Below are positions 38,473 to 48,724 of a DNA stretch of 64,000 nt, in pieces. A model generated the notes under the pieces. The model was not told the origin of the DNA. It searched no databases and was given only the letters and a program-made list of their open reading frames with translations. Every line of letters begins with the position of its first letter. Positions within the stretch are counted from its first letter, which is position 1. The stretch lies in the NCBI RefSeq assembly GCF_007992215.1, contig NZ_BJZV01000017.1, positions 1 through 64,000 of the forward strand, in the 5' to 3' direction. The translations under genes and the position numbers were made by a program. Origin of the DNA: Methylobacterium gnaphalii (GTDB lineage: Bacteria > Pseudomonadota > Alphaproteobacteria > Rhizobiales > Beijerinckiaceae).

Positions 38473-39234
38473 ATGAGCGTGGCTGACGACGGCACGGCGG
38501 ATTTCGGCTTCGAGCGTGTCTCGCTCGCCGAGAAGCAGGGCCGGGTGGACGACGTCTTCCGCTCCGTGGCCAAGCGCTACGACCTGATGAACGACCTGAT
38601 GTCGGGCGGCCTGCACCGGGCCTGGAAGTCGCATCTCATCGGCATGCTGCGGCCGGGCCGCAACCGGCCCTTCCGCCATCTCGACGTGGCCGGCGGCACC
38701 GGCGACATCGCCTTCCGCGTGCTGGAGGCCGGCGGGCCGGACACGGAGGTCACCGTCCTCGACATCAACGAGGCGATGCTGCGGGTCGGGCAGGAGCGGG
38801 CCGGGTCGCGGTTCGGCCGGCGGATCGAGTTCGTGACGGGCAATGCGGAGGCGCTGCCGATCACCGCGAACATGTTCGACGCGTACACAATCGCCTTCGG
38901 AATCCGGAACGTTCCGCGCATCGAGTTGGCGCTGAAGGAGGCCCTTCGCGTGCTCAAGCCGGGCGGGCGTTTCCTGTGCCTGGAATTCTCGCGGGTCGAC
39001 CTGCCGATCCTCGAAAAGATCTACGACGCCTATTCCTTCCACGTGATCCCGCGCATCGGCGCGCGGGTGGCGGGGGACCGCGAGTCCTACCAGTATCTCG
39101 TTGAATCCATACGGAAATTCCCCTCGCCCGGCCGGTTCTCGGCGATGATCGAGGAGGCGAGATTCTCGCGGGTGACGCACCGGGTTCTGTCGGGCGGGAT
39201 CGTGGCGATCCATTCCGGCTGGAAGGTAGCCTGA
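38473..39234 (+). CDS. ubiE: Ubiquinone/menaquinone C-methyltransferase
   Basis: The product has 253 residues. [33 protein letters not shown] (SAM binding), [14 protein letters not shown] and [15 protein letters not shown] are UbiE signatures. It methylates the demethoxy-ubiquinol ring. ATG 38473 agrees with the family start. The ubiB gene follows 107 bp later. Confidence 0.97.
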   Translation: MSVADDGTADFGFERVSLAEKQGRVDDVFRSVAKRYDLMNDLMSGGLHRAWKSHLIGMLRPGRNRPFRHLDVAGGTGDIAFRVLEAGGPDTEVTVLDINEAMLRVGQERAGSRFGRRIEFVTGNAEALPITANMFDAYTIAFGIRNVPRIELALKEALRVLKPGGRFLCLEFSRVDLPILEKIYDAYSFHVIPRIGARVAGDRESYQYLVESIRKFPSPGRFSAMIEEARFSRVTHRVLSGGIVAIHSGWKVA

Positions 39235-39341
39235 GTGGTGGCTCCGCTCGCGCCGGCTGTCCCGAACCACCCCGCAACCCACTGCCCTTCCAGGGTTTTC
39301 GCCCTCGGCGAGGCCCGGAACGACCGCGGGGAGTTCGCCCC

Positions 39342-40904
39342 GTGCTAGGCGGCGTCTTCCATCTCGTCCGCGGCGTGCATGTCGGCTTCGTGCTGGCGCG
39401 CGAGGGCGGATTGGCGCTGATCGACCCGGTCGAGCTTCCGCCTCACCTGCGCCTCGCGCTGAAGGTCGGGCGCTCGCTGGAGCGGCGCGGCGTCTCCCAG
39501 CAACCCGGTGCGAGCCCGCTGGAGCGGGCCATGACCCGGCTCGGGCCGTCCTACGTGAAGTTCGGGCAGTTCCTGGCGACGCGGCCGGACATCGTCGGCA
39601 TGGCGGCGGCGCGCGACCTGGAGCGGCTGCAGGACCGGGTGCCGCCGTTCCCCCAGGGCGTCGCAATTCGCATGGTCGAGCAAGAGCTTGGCAAGCCGAT
39701 CACGGCGCTCTTCGCCTCGTTCAGCGAGCCGGTGGCGGCGGCCTCGATCGCGCAGGTGCACAAGGCGCAGCTGCGCGACAAGGACGGCACGCTGCGCGAC
39801 GTCGCCGTCAAGGTGATGCGCCCGGACGTGCGCGCGCAATTCGCCCGCGAGCTGCAGGCCATGCGGTTCATGGCCCGCATGGTCCACGCGATGCTGCCCG
39901 ATGCCGAGCGCCTGCGCCCGCGCGAAGTCGTCGAGACGCTGGCCCGCTCGGTGATGATGGAGATGGACCTGCGGCTCGAGGCCGCCGCCATGTCCGAACT
40001 CGCCGAGAATACGAAGAACGACGAGGATTTCCGGGTGCCGCGCCCGGAATGGGAGATGACCTCGCGCAACGTGCTCACCTCGGAATGGATCGACGGCATC
40101 CGCCTGAGCGACCGCGCCCGCATCGTCGCCGAGGGGCACGACATCAAGGCGCTCGGGCGCTCGGTGATCCAGTCCTTCCTGCGCCAGGCGATCCGCGACG
40201 GCTTCTTCCACGCCGATATGCATCCCGGAAACCTGTTCGTGGACCGGGACGGCCGGCTGACGGCGGTGGATTTCGGCATCATGGGCCGGCTCGGCATGGC
40301 GGAGCGGCGGTTCCTCGCCGAGATCCTGCTCGGCTTCATCACCCGCGATTACCGCCAGGTGGCGCAGGTGCATTTCGAGGCGGGCTACGTGCCGCGCCAC
40401 CACTCCGTGGACGATTTCGCGCAGGCCATCCGCGCCATTGGCGAGCCGATCCACCAGCGCCCCGCCGACGAGATCTCGATGGCGAAGGTGCTCACCCTGC
40501 TCTTCGATGTGACCGCGCTGTTCGACATGAGCACGCGCACCGAGCTGGTGATGCTGCAGAAGACCATGGTGGTGGTCGAGGGCGTCGCCCGCTCGCTCGA
40601 CCCGCAGCTCGACATGTGGACGGGCGCCGAGCCGGTGGTGAAGAGCTGGATCGCCCGCAACCTCGGTCCGATCGGCCGGATCGAGGGAGCTGGCCGGGCG
40701 GCCCTGGCGCTCTCGGACGTGATCGCCGACATTCCCGACATCGCTCAGCGCATCCGCCGGATCATGGTGCGGGTGGACGAGGAGAGCAGCGAGGAGGCGC
40801 GGCATCTCGGGCGGCTGGTAAAGACCGAGAAGCAGCGCGCGATCTGGTCGACGCTGGCCTTCTGGGCGATCGCGATCGGAGTCCTGGTCCTCGCTTTTCG
40901 GTGA
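39342..40904 (+). CDS. ubiB: UbiB atypical kinase
   Basis: This GTG-start gene encodes 520 residues. The KxGQ motif YVKFGQFLATRPDI, Lys in VAVKVMRPDV, ADMHPGNLFV and AVDFGIMGRL mark the ABC1/ADCK/UbiB family, and two hydrophobic segments at the extreme C-terminus would anchor it in the inner membrane. It supports ubiquinone synthesis, probably through ATPase activity that extracts lipid intermediates. It is the usual partner of ubiE. Confidence 0.96.
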   Translation: MLGGVFHLVRGVHVGFVLAREGGLALIDPVELPPHLRLALKVGRSLERRGVSQQPGASPLERAMTRLGPSYVKFGQFLATRPDIVGMAAARDLERLQDRVPPFPQGVAIRMVEQELGKPITALFASFSEPVAAASIAQVHKAQLRDKDGTLRDVAVKVMRPDVRAQFARELQAMRFMARMVHAMLPDAERLRPREVVETLARSVMMEMDLRLEAAAMSELAENTKNDEDFRVPRPEWEMTSRNVLTSEWIDGIRLSDRARIVAEGHDIKALGRSVIQSFLRQAIRDGFFHADMHPGNLFVDRDGRLTAVDFGIMGRLGMAERRFLAEILLGFITRDYRQVAQVHFEAGYVPRHHSVDDFAQAIRAIGEPIHQRPADEISMAKVLTLLFDVTALFDMSTRTELVMLQKTMVVVEGVARSLDPQLDMWTGAEPVVKSWIARNLGPIGRIEGAGRAALALSDVIADIPDIAQRIRRIMVRVDEESSEEARHLGRLVKTEKQRAIWSTLAFWAIAIGVLVLAFR

Positions 40905-40949
40905 GTGCCGTTGGGGACGGCAGGATGTTGTGGGCCAGTAGCAGCCCAC

Positions 40950-41591
40950 TCAGCCCACGAGCCTGACCTTCTCGACCGCATCGCTCACGATGAGAACCTG
41001 CCCGTCGCGCAGGGTGCGGTACGCCAGCCCTTCCCGCTCGTAGAAGGCGATCTCCCTCTCGACATCTGCTGATTCCGGGTGATCCGAGCGGTAGTGCACG
41101 GCCACCCGGAACGGCACCAGTCCGAGCCCGTCCCAGACGATCTCGCTCGGATAGCCCTCCGGCACCTCGTTCGGATCGTCCACCGCCTCGATGCCGCGCA
41201 GGCTCGGCGTGGCTGCCACCGTCGCAGCGCTGAAGCCGCCGTAGACGATCGAGTCCTCGGCGAGCCGGTCGGTGATGATCCGGTCGAAGCCGCTGAGGCG
41301 CATCGCGCGCATCAGCACGAAGGTGTTGCCGCCGTTGATCCAGACCATGTCGAACCCGGCCAGCGCCGTGCGCAGGCCGGCCGCGTCGCCGAAGAAGCGG
41401 CGCAGGTCGAGTTCGTCGACTGTGAAACCGAGGGCCTGCAGCGCGTCGGTCTCCGTTGCCCGCCACATCCCGCGCGAGGCCTCGTCGCCGTCGAGCGCGT
41501 TCATGATGAGGGCAACCCTTCCCCGCGGCGCGAGCGCCACCAGTTCCGCGGGAGTGTCCCCGAGATCGAGGGAGGACAGGTAAAGGCGCAT
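40950..41591 (-). CDS. Peptidase S51-like protein
   Basis: The product has 213 residues. VWINGGNTFVLMRAM, then SIVYGGFSAATVAATP (nucleophile Ser in the GxSA elbow) and a conserved later His-containing segment resemble dipeptidase E (S51), which cuts Asp-X dipeptides. AGGAG precedes ATG 41591. It is divergent from coaBC with 57 bp between starts. Exact substrate uncertain. Confidence 0.8.
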   Translation of the reverse strand: MRLYLSSLDLGDTPAELVALAPRGRVALIMNALDGDEASRGMWRATETDALQALGFTVDELDLRRFFGDAAGLRTALAGFDMVWINGGNTFVLMRAMRLSGFDRIITDRLAEDSIVYGGFSAATVAATPSLRGIEAVDDPNEVPEGYPSEIVWDGLGLVPFRVAVHYRSDHPESADVEREIAFYEREGLAYRTLRDGQVLIVSDAVEKVRLVG

Positions 41592-41648
41592 CGTCGTCTC
41601 CTGGAGGCTCACCCTTGACGGGTATCACGCAGTCCGTTGACTAGCCGC

Positions 41649-42929
41649 ATGTCCCAGTCCCTCTCCGGCCGGCGCGTTCTCCTGATCATCGGCGGCGGCA
41701 TCGCGGCCTACAAGGCGCTCGACCTGATCCGGCGCCTGCGCGAGCGCGGCGCCGCGGTGCGGCCGATCCTGACGAAGGCGGCGCAGGAATTCGTGACGCC
41801 GCTCGCCGCCGCGGCGCTGGCCGGCCAGCGGGCCCATACCGACCTGTTCGACCGGGCCGACGAGGCCGATATCGGCCATATCCGGCTCGCGCGCGACGCC
41901 GACGCCATCGTGGTGGCGCCAGCCACCGCCGACCTGATGGCGCGGATGGCCGGGGGGCACGCGCCCGACCTTGCCTCCACCGTGCTGCTCGCCACCACCC
42001 TGCCGATCCTGATTGCGCCCGCGATGAACGTGTGGATGTGGCAGCACCCTGCGACGCAGCGGAATGTTGTGGCGCTCACGGGCGACGGTGTCTCCATTGT
42101 AGGCCCCAATGACGGCGCGATGGCCGAGGCCGAGTACGGACCTGGCCGAATGGCCGAGCCGCACGAGATCGCCGACGCCCTGGAAGCCATGCTGAATGAG
42201 CGCAGCGAGCGCGGCGCGCTCGGCTTCCTGGCCGGACGGACGGCGCAAAGTGCCGGCAAGGGCGTGCTCGCGGGCAAGACGGTGCTCGTCACCTCGGGGC
42301 CGACGCATGAACCGATCGACCCGGTGCGCTATCTCGCCAACCGCTCCTCCGGCCGCCAGGGGCACGCCATCGCGGCTGCGGCCGCATCGGCCGGCGCACG
42401 GGTAACGCTGGTCTCGGGACCGGTCTCGATCCCCGATCCGGCCGGTGTCACGGTCGTGCGTGTCGAGACTGCCCGCGAGATGCTTGCCGCGGTCGAGGCC
42501 GCCCTGCCGGCCGACATCGCGGTCTTCGCAGCCGCCGTCGGTGACTGGCGTCCGGCCGAAACCCGCGGCGGCAAGATCAAAAAGGACGGCGCGGCCGTGC
42601 CGCCGCTGACGCTGGTCGAGAACCCCGACATCCTCGCCACCATCGCCGGCCGCATCAAGGCCCGTCCGCCGCTCGTCGTCGGCTTCGCTGCCGAGACCGA
42701 CGATGTCCTCGACAACGCGCGGAAGAAACTGGCGAAGAAGGGCTGCGATCTCCTCGTCGCCAATGACGTCTCGCATGAGGGCGGCGTCATGGGCGGGGTT
42801 GAGAACACCGTCCACCTCCTGGCCCGCGACGGTGCCCTCGATACCTGGCCACGGCTCGGCAAGGACGAGGTCGGCAAGCGGCTGGTGGCACGGTTCGCGG
42901 AGATCCTGAGCGCGATGCCGGGGGGCTGA
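41649..42929 (+). CDS. coaBC: Bifunctional phosphopantothenoylcysteine decarboxylase / synthase
   Basis: The product has 426 residues. The N-terminal CoaC flavoprotein half has LLIIGGGIAAYKALDLIR, ATADLMARMAGG and PAMNVWMWQHPATQRN. The C-terminal CoaB half has TSGPTHEPIDPVRYLANRSS, GRQGHAIA and KIKKDG. Together they make 4'-phosphopantetheine from phosphopantothenate and cysteine, two steps of coenzyme A synthesis. Its place after ubiB is typical of Rhizobiales. Confidence 0.96.
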   Translation: MSQSLSGRRVLLIIGGGIAAYKALDLIRRLRERGAAVRPILTKAAQEFVTPLAAAALAGQRAHTDLFDRADEADIGHIRLARDADAIVVAPATADLMARMAGGHAPDLASTVLLATTLPILIAPAMNVWMWQHPATQRNVVALTGDGVSIVGPNDGAMAEAEYGPGRMAEPHEIADALEAMLNERSERGALGFLAGRTAQSAGKGVLAGKTVLVTSGPTHEPIDPVRYLANRSSGRQGHAIAAAAASAGARVTLVSGPVSIPDPAGVTVVRVETAREMLAAVEAALPADIAVFAAAVGDWRPAETRGGKIKKDGAAVPPLTLVENPDILATIAGRIKARPPLVVGFAAETDDVLDNARKKLAKKGCDLLVANDVSHEGGVMGGVENTVHLLARDGALDTWPRLGKDEVGKRLVARFAEILSAMPGG

Positions 42930-43060
42930 CTCCTGCCGCCTCCACATCCGGCCTGGCCGCTTTCCCCTCCCTAACCGCTGCTGCCGCAGCCCGAGCTGCA
43001 TTCATCACGCCAGGGTGTTGTCGCGTGGCGTCGAGCCTCGGCTGATATGCGACGGCGCAG

Positions 43061-44248
43061 TCAGGCCGAGCGCCGGTTCGCGGCGGGTTCGCTGTTCTCG
43101 TCCTCAAGGACCCTACGCCGCGCGAGGGAGCAATGACCTTTGCCCATCGATTTGGCGCGGTAGAGCGCCCGGTCTGCGGCCTGCAACAGGCTCGTCAGGC
43201 TGTCGCCGTGGTCCGGTGACTGCGCGATGCCGATGCTGACGCCGATCTGGGCGGGGCTTGAATCCCCGACGGCGTAGGGTTCGGAGATCCGGGCGATCAG
43301 CCGCTCGGCGAGCGCGATCAACTCCGACCGGCCGCGATCTTCGCAGAGCACCACGAACTCGTCGCCGCCGATCCGCGCGGCCAGTATGCCACGCCCGGCC
43401 TCGGCGCGCAGACGCTCGCCGACCATCCTCAGCAGATCGTCGCCGACGGCGTGGCCGTGGGTATCGTTGACCGCTTTGAACCCGTCGAGGTCGAGATAGA
43501 GCAGGCCGATCGATCCGGGCCGGATCGCCTGCATAGCCTTCATGGCGGCGTCGAGGCCCGACCGGTTGGAGAGGCCGGTGAGCGCGTCGTGATGGGCGCG
43601 GAATCCATTCTCGCGCTCGGCCCGCATGGTCGCGACCATCATCCGATTCAACTTGAACGCGGCGATGGTCATGGTCAGCACGTAGAACGGGATCTGCAGG
43701 AACGTCACCATCATGATGGGCTCGCTCGCGAAAGCGGCGCCGAGGCAGCACGGCCCCAGCGTCAGCGCGATCATCAGGGCGGTCAGACGCGGCGCCGCGA
43801 AATTGCGAAAGCAGGTGCCGCCGACCATCGCTGCAGCAGACAGGCAGGCCAGCGTCGCCGCGACCCAATCGCCGCTGGTGACGCTGAGGAAGGTTCCAAG
43901 GCCGAGGCTCGCGGACCAAGCGAGCGCCAGGACGAGATTGATGTCGGTGGGTGTACGGCGCTTCTGCTCCGCAGCCTTACGCGCCACGATCAGGACGACC
44001 AGCCGGGCCAGGCAGATCGCGACCTCGATCGCGAGCCAGCCGAGCATGGCCGGATGCGGGATGCGGTAGGCGATGAGGGCTGCGACGGTGATGGTGTTGG
44101 CCACGCCGCCGGCGAAGATCGGCAGCGTGCCGTAGAGGCTGCCGATCAGCGCGATGCGGATGTCGCGTGGAATGTCGGGGCCGGCATAGGCGAGCCAGCG
44201 CGTGAAGCGCCAGCGCGGCAGGCTGAAGGTAAGAGGATTGTCGCGCAT
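43061..44248 (-). CDS. Membrane diguanylate cyclase (GGDEF)
   Basis: The product has 395 residues. About six hydrophobic segments (residues 25-205) form a membrane sensor. A GGDEF domain follows: DALTGLSNRSGLDAAM, LDLDGFKAVNDTHGHAVGD and the intact active-site loop ARIGGDEFVVL. It should make cyclic di-GMP. No RxxD inhibitory site is obvious before the loop. The start is uncertain (44248 or 44299). A phosphodiesterase gene is next to it in the same direction. Confidence 0.9.
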   Translation of the reverse strand: MRDNPLTFSLPRWRFTRWLAYAGPDIPRDIRIALIGSLYGTLPIFAGGVANTITVAALIAYRIPHPAMLGWLAIEVAICLARLVVLIVARKAAEQKRRTPTDINLVLALAWSASLGLGTFLSVTSGDWVAATLACLSAAAMVGGTCFRNFAAPRLTALMIALTLGPCCLGAAFASEPIMMVTFLQIPFYVLTMTIAAFKLNRMMVATMRAERENGFRAHHDALTGLSNRSGLDAAMKAMQAIRPGSIGLLYLDLDGFKAVNDTHGHAVGDDLLRMVGERLRAEAGRGILAARIGGDEFVVLCEDRGRSELIALAERLIARISEPYAVGDSSPAQIGVSIGIAQSPDHGDSLTSLLQAADRALYRAKSMGKGHCSLARRRVLEDENSEPAANRRSA

Positions 44249-44335
44249 GCTCGCCCGGGACGGCCGTGGATCTAGGTTCCCGAACGGGGCGGCATCCACG
44301 CGCCGCGCGTTGGCTCAACCCTAAGTCTGCGTTCG

Positions 44336-45439
44336 TTACGAAAAGGTATGCGCGACCAGTGCAGGTGCTGCGGGTCGGTCGCCGTCGGCTTGGAGGATCA
44401 CTGGAAGGTAGGCGCGCAGCAGGTCGGCGTCGAGCTGGCCGGCCATGCCTTCCATGATGCGCCGGGCCTCTTGGGCGGAGAGGGCGGCGCGGTAGGCGCG
44501 GCGCTCGGTCAGCGCCGCGTGGACATCGCAGATCGCCACGATGCGCACGAGGTCGCGGATGTCGGCACCCTTCAGGCCGTCCGGATAGCCGCTGCCGTCG
44601 AGGCGCTCGTGATGGTGGCGCACCACGTCGAGGATGGCGGCGTCGTAGGCCTCGTCCTGTGCGAGGAGATCGGCACCAATCGCCGGGTGCTCGCGCATCA
44701 CGCGCATCTCGTCCGGCGTCAGAGGGCCGGGCTTGTCCAGGATCGCCGCCGGCGTGTGCGCCTTGCCGATGTCGTGCAGCAGGGCAGCCTGCGCCAGGCG
44801 ATGGGTGTCGCGGCGGCCGAGGCCGATTTCACCCGCGAAGGCGGCGGCGAAGCCGGCCACGCTCAGCGAATGCTCGTAGACGCCGATGTGATGACGGCGC
44901 AGGCGGTCGAGCCAGGCGCCGATCCCGGCCTCGGACACGGCGGCGAGCACGATCTCGGTGCCCTCCTCCGCAGCGGACGCGCTCGGAGCACGACCGGACG
45001 CGGCTGCACCGAACATCCCGCTGACGAGGCTGATGGCGGTTCCGACGCGCTTGGCGAGCCGGACGGTGGTCGCGTTTGAGGTTTGTGCCTCGTCGATGAG
45101 CTTCAGCAGCGTCGGGACGATCCCAGCCGAGCGAGATCCTGCCGAGACGACCGTCGGCACGCCAAACCGACGGGGTTCGGGATCATCGGCATCCTCGCCG
45201 TGACGGGCGACGTAGAGGCATGGCACGGCATCAAGGCGCGTTCGCTTGGCGAGCGTCTCGCCCCATGTCGTATCGGGCAGCCCTTCCGCGAGATCGATCA
45301 GAAAGGCGAGTGGCGGCTGGGACGGCAGCGCTCGGCCTGGCTCGATGACCTGACAGGGGCGGATGAGGCCGATCGCGCTGGCAAGCCTCTCCGCCCGCTC
45401 CCGACGGTCCGAAACCAGAAGGACACTTGCTTCGTGCAT
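44336..45439 (-). CDS. HD-GYP phosphodiesterase with receiver-like domain
   Basis: The product has 367 residues. Residues 1-115 look like a degenerate response-regulator fold (VLLVSDRRERAERLASAI). The HD-GYP domain (about 185-345) has HSLSVAGF, ALLHDIGKAH, HHHERLDGSGYPDGLKG and AICDVHAALTERRAYR, with the metal His/Asp residues present. It should hydrolyse cyclic di-GMP, opposing the cyclase encoded 88 bp downstream. Confidence 0.9.
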   Translation of the reverse strand: MHEASVLLVSDRRERAERLASAIGLIRPCQVIEPGRALPSQPPLAFLIDLAEGLPDTTWGETLAKRTRLDAVPCLYVARHGEDADDPEPRRFGVPTVVSAGSRSAGIVPTLLKLIDEAQTSNATTVRLAKRVGTAISLVSGMFGAAASGRAPSASAAEEGTEIVLAAVSEAGIGAWLDRLRRHHIGVYEHSLSVAGFAAAFAGEIGLGRRDTHRLAQAALLHDIGKAHTPAAILDKPGPLTPDEMRVMREHPAIGADLLAQDEAYDAAILDVVRHHHERLDGSGYPDGLKGADIRDLVRIVAICDVHAALTERRAYRAALSAQEARRIMEGMAGQLDADLLRAYLPVILQADGDRPAAPALVAHTFS

Positions 45440-45576
45440 GGGGCCGTCATTCGCCCAGTGGCCCCGGAGCCTGGACGGAACGTCGGATCCGCAAGGGGAG
45501 GCCCGCAGGATTGCCCTGCGATGGTTTAGGAAGACTCAACGAGCGCCCAGTAAAACGCCACGTCAAGCCCCCTCAC

Positions 45577-48500
45577 CTATTCCGCAGCCACCCTCGGACC
45601 GTAGACCCCAGCTTCGTTCGCCGCATGGCCGGGCGCATAGAACGCCGCCTCGTCTTCCGGATCATCCCGCTCGCCGACGAAGCGCCCGAACAGCCGCACG
45701 AAGAGCCGCGACAGGTCGTCGACCAGGATAAAGATCGCCGGCACGAAGATCAGCGACAGGCCGGTCGAGACGATCAGGCCGCCGATCACCGCCACCGCCA
45801 TGGGCGCACGGAACTCGCCGCCGATGCCCAGCGCCATCGCCGAGGGGACCATGCCGGCTGCCATGGCGATGGTGGTCATCACGATCGGCCGCGCGCGCTT
45901 GCGGCCGGCATCCGTAATTGCGGTGATGCGGTCGACGCCCCGCGCCATCTCCTCAACGGCGAAATCGATGAGCATAATCGCGTTCTTGGTGACGACGCCC
46001 ATCAGCATCAAGATGCCGATCACCACGGGCATCGAGATCGGCATGTGGCAGATCAGGAGACCGAGGATGGCGCCGCCGATGGAGAGCGGCAGCGAAAACA
46101 GGATGGTCACCGGTTGCAGGAAGTTGCCGAACAGCAGCACCAGCACGCCGAACACCATCATCAGGCCGGCGCCCATGGCCATGGCGAAGCCCTCAAAGAC
46201 CTCACCCATGATTTCGGCATCGCCCGTCTGCTTGATGACGACCCCTGGCGGCAGGTTCTTGGCGGTGGGCAGCTCCATCACCTGGTTGATCAGCGCGCTG
46301 AGCGCGTCCGACCCCTGCAGATCGGCCTCGATGGCCACGCGGATGGCGCGGTCGTAACGGTCGACCGCGGTTGGGCCGCGCCCGAGGGTGATGTCGGCGA
46401 CGGTGGAGAGCGGCACGGCCGCACCCTGCTTGACCGGCACCTTCAGCGTCTCGAGTTCCGAGAGTTTTCCGCGCACCGTCTCCGGAAGCTGCACGCGGAT
46501 CGGCACCTGGCGGTCCTTGGCGTTGAACTTGGCGAGGTTGGCTGCGATGTCGCCGATCGTGCCGACGCGAACCGTCTCGGCAATGAGCTCAGTCGATACG
46601 CCGAGATCGGCGGCGACGCCGGGTTTCGGCGTGATGCGGATCTCGGTGCGGTCGAGAGGCGCGGTCGACATGACGTTGACGAGATGGGGCACGCCCGCTG
46701 CCTCGCGCTGGAGGCGCGCGGCGACGTCGGCCACGACCGGGTAGTCGTTGCCTGAGACGATCAGAGCGAATTCACGCTGGCCGCCTTCCTTGAGCGACCA
46801 GAACCGGATGTCCGGCACCTGGCGCAGGATGTCCGAGACCTTGAGGTCGATCTGCTTCTGGGTGAGGTGCCGCTCATTCTTCGGCGTCAGGTTGATGGTC
46901 AGGCTGGCGAGCCGGACCTCTTTCTTGCCGGGAAGCTGGCGGCCGCCATCGACGAAGACGGAGCGAACCTCGGGCATCGCCCGGATCGTCTCGACGATGC
47001 CATCCGTGACCGTCTTGGTATCGTCGAGCCGGGCGCCGGGCGGCAGTTCGACCACAAACATCGTGCGTGCTGCATCCTCGGCCGGGATGAAGCCGGCCGG
47101 CAGCAGACCCGCGGACATGATGGAGCCGGCGAAGCAGGCGAGGCCGAGCACCAGCGTGATGAACTTGTGGCGCACGGACCAGGCGACGACGCGGGAATAG
47201 GCGCGCAGGATGATGCCCTCTCGCTCCTCATGCCCGTGGTCGCGCAAGAAGTAGGCGGCGAGGAGCGGCGTGATCAGGCGCGCCACCAGCAGCGACATGA
47301 ACACCGCGGCCGCGATCGTCATGCCAAACTGCTTGAAGTACTGGCCGGCAATGCCCGGCATGAACGAGACCGGCGCGAAGATCGCGATGATCGTCGCGGT
47401 GATCGCGATGACCGCGAGGCCGATCTCGTCGGCCGCCTCCAGCGCCGCGCGGAACGGCGATTTGCCCATGCGCATGTGGCGCACGATGTTCTCGATCTCG
47501 ACGATGGCATCGTCCACCAGGATGCCGGTGACCAGCGTGATGGCGAGCAGGCTGACAGCGTTCAGCGAGAAGCCGAGCGCGCTCATCACCCAGAAGGTCG
47601 GCAGAACCGACAAGGGCAACGCGATCGCCGCGATCAGCGTCGCGCGCCAGTCGCGCAGGAACAGGAACACCACCACGACGGCGAGCAAGGCGCCCTCGAT
47701 CAGGCCCATCATCGCCGAGTGGTAGTTGCCGATCGTGCCGGTGACGCTGGTATCGATCAGGTCGAAATGCACGCCGGGATTGGCCTCGTACAGCTCGGCG
47801 ATCTTCTTTGCCACTGCCACCGAGACCTCGGCGTCGCTGGCTCCGTTCGAGCGCGAGATCGCGAAGGCGACCACCGGCTCGCCGTTGAATCGGGCGAAAG
47901 TGCGCGGCTCCTCGAAGCTGTCGACCAGCGTCGCCAGTTCGTCGAGCCGGACCTTGCGGCCGCCGGGCACCACGATCGAGGTTGCGCCGAGGTTCTCCAG
48001 GCTCGCCGAGGCGCCGAGCAGCCGGATCGACTGCTCGCCGCCGGCGAGCTCACCGCGTCCGCCCGCCATATCCGCGGAGGTCATGCGGACCTGCTTGTTC
48101 ACGTCGGCCGCCGTGATGCCCAGCGCGAGCAGCCGGTCCGGCTTCAGGGTGATGCGAATTTCGCGGGCGACGCCACCGAGACGCTCGACGCCGCCAACGC
48201 CCTTCACACCCTGGACCTGCCGCGCCACGACGTCGTCGACATACCAGGACAGGTCCTCGGGGGTCATGGCCGGTGCCGAAGCGCCGTAGATCATGATCGG
48301 CAGGCCGGCGATCTCGACGCGCTGGATCAGCGGCTCGTCGATGGTGCGCGGGAGGTTGATGCGGATCTTATTGATCGCCTCCTTCACGTCGTTGACGGCG
48401 CGGTCCTGGCTCACCTCCAGGCGGAACTCGATCGTCGTCGCCGAGATGCCCTCGGAGATGTTCGAGATGACGTGCTTGACGCCCTTGACCCCCGAGACCG

Positions 48501-48714
48501 CGTCCTCGACCCATTTCGTGACCTGGGTCTGAAGCTCGGACGGCGCGGCGCCCGACTGCGTGATCGTCACGGAGACGATCGGGATGTCGATGTTCGGGAA
48601 GCGGGTGATCGGCAGCGAGCGGAAGCTCACCAGGCCGAGCACCATCAGCACCATGAACAGGACGAGCGATGGGATCGGCTTGCGGATCGCCCAGGCCGAG
48701 ACGTTGAGGCGCAT
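45577..48714 (-). CDS. RND efflux pump inner-membrane transporter
   Basis: The product has 1045 residues, the normal size of AcrB/HAE1-type pumps. The first helix follows NVSAWAIRKPIPS; the proton-relay Asp pair is in TGILVDDAIVEIENI (TM4), and a second set of helices mirrors the first after about residue 860. It exports hydrophobic or toxic compounds using the proton gradient. It starts 10 bp after the adaptor stop with GAGGAA upstream, so they are one operon. No outer-membrane channel gene is adjacent. Confidence 0.93.
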   Translation of the reverse strand: MRLNVSAWAIRKPIPSLVLFMVLMVLGLVSFRSLPITRFPNIDIPIVSVTITQSGAAPSELQTQVTKWVEDAVSGVKGVKHVISNISEGISATTIEFRLEVSQDRAVNDVKEAINKIRINLPRTIDEPLIQRVEIAGLPIMIYGASAPAMTPEDLSWYVDDVVARQVQGVKGVGGVERLGGVAREIRITLKPDRLLALGITAADVNKQVRMTSADMAGGRGELAGGEQSIRLLGASASLENLGATSIVVPGGRKVRLDELATLVDSFEEPRTFARFNGEPVVAFAISRSNGASDAEVSVAVAKKIAELYEANPGVHFDLIDTSVTGTIGNYHSAMMGLIEGALLAVVVVFLFLRDWRATLIAAIALPLSVLPTFWVMSALGFSLNAVSLLAITLVTGILVDDAIVEIENIVRHMRMGKSPFRAALEAADEIGLAVIAITATIIAIFAPVSFMPGIAGQYFKQFGMTIAAAVFMSLLVARLITPLLAAYFLRDHGHEEREGIILRAYSRVVAWSVRHKFITLVLGLACFAGSIMSAGLLPAGFIPAEDAARTMFVVELPPGARLDDTKTVTDGIVETIRAMPEVRSVFVDGGRQLPGKKEVRLASLTINLTPKNERHLTQKQIDLKVSDILRQVPDIRFWSLKEGGQREFALIVSGNDYPVVADVAARLQREAAGVPHLVNVMSTAPLDRTEIRITPKPGVAADLGVSTELIAETVRVGTIGDIAANLAKFNAKDRQVPIRVQLPETVRGKLSELETLKVPVKQGAAVPLSTVADITLGRGPTAVDRYDRAIRVAIEADLQGSDALSALINQVMELPTAKNLPPGVVIKQTGDAEIMGEVFEGFAMAMGAGLMMVFGVLVLLFGNFLQPVTILFSLPLSIGGAILGLLICHMPISMPVVIGILMLMGVVTKNAIMLIDFAVEEMARGVDRITAITDAGRKRARPIVMTTIAMAAGMVPSAMALGIGGEFRAPMAVAVIGGLIVSTGLSLIFVPAIFILVDDLSRLFVRLFGRFVGERDDPEDEAAFYAPGHAANEAGVYGPRVAAE

Positions 48715-48724
48715 CGCGGGTTCC

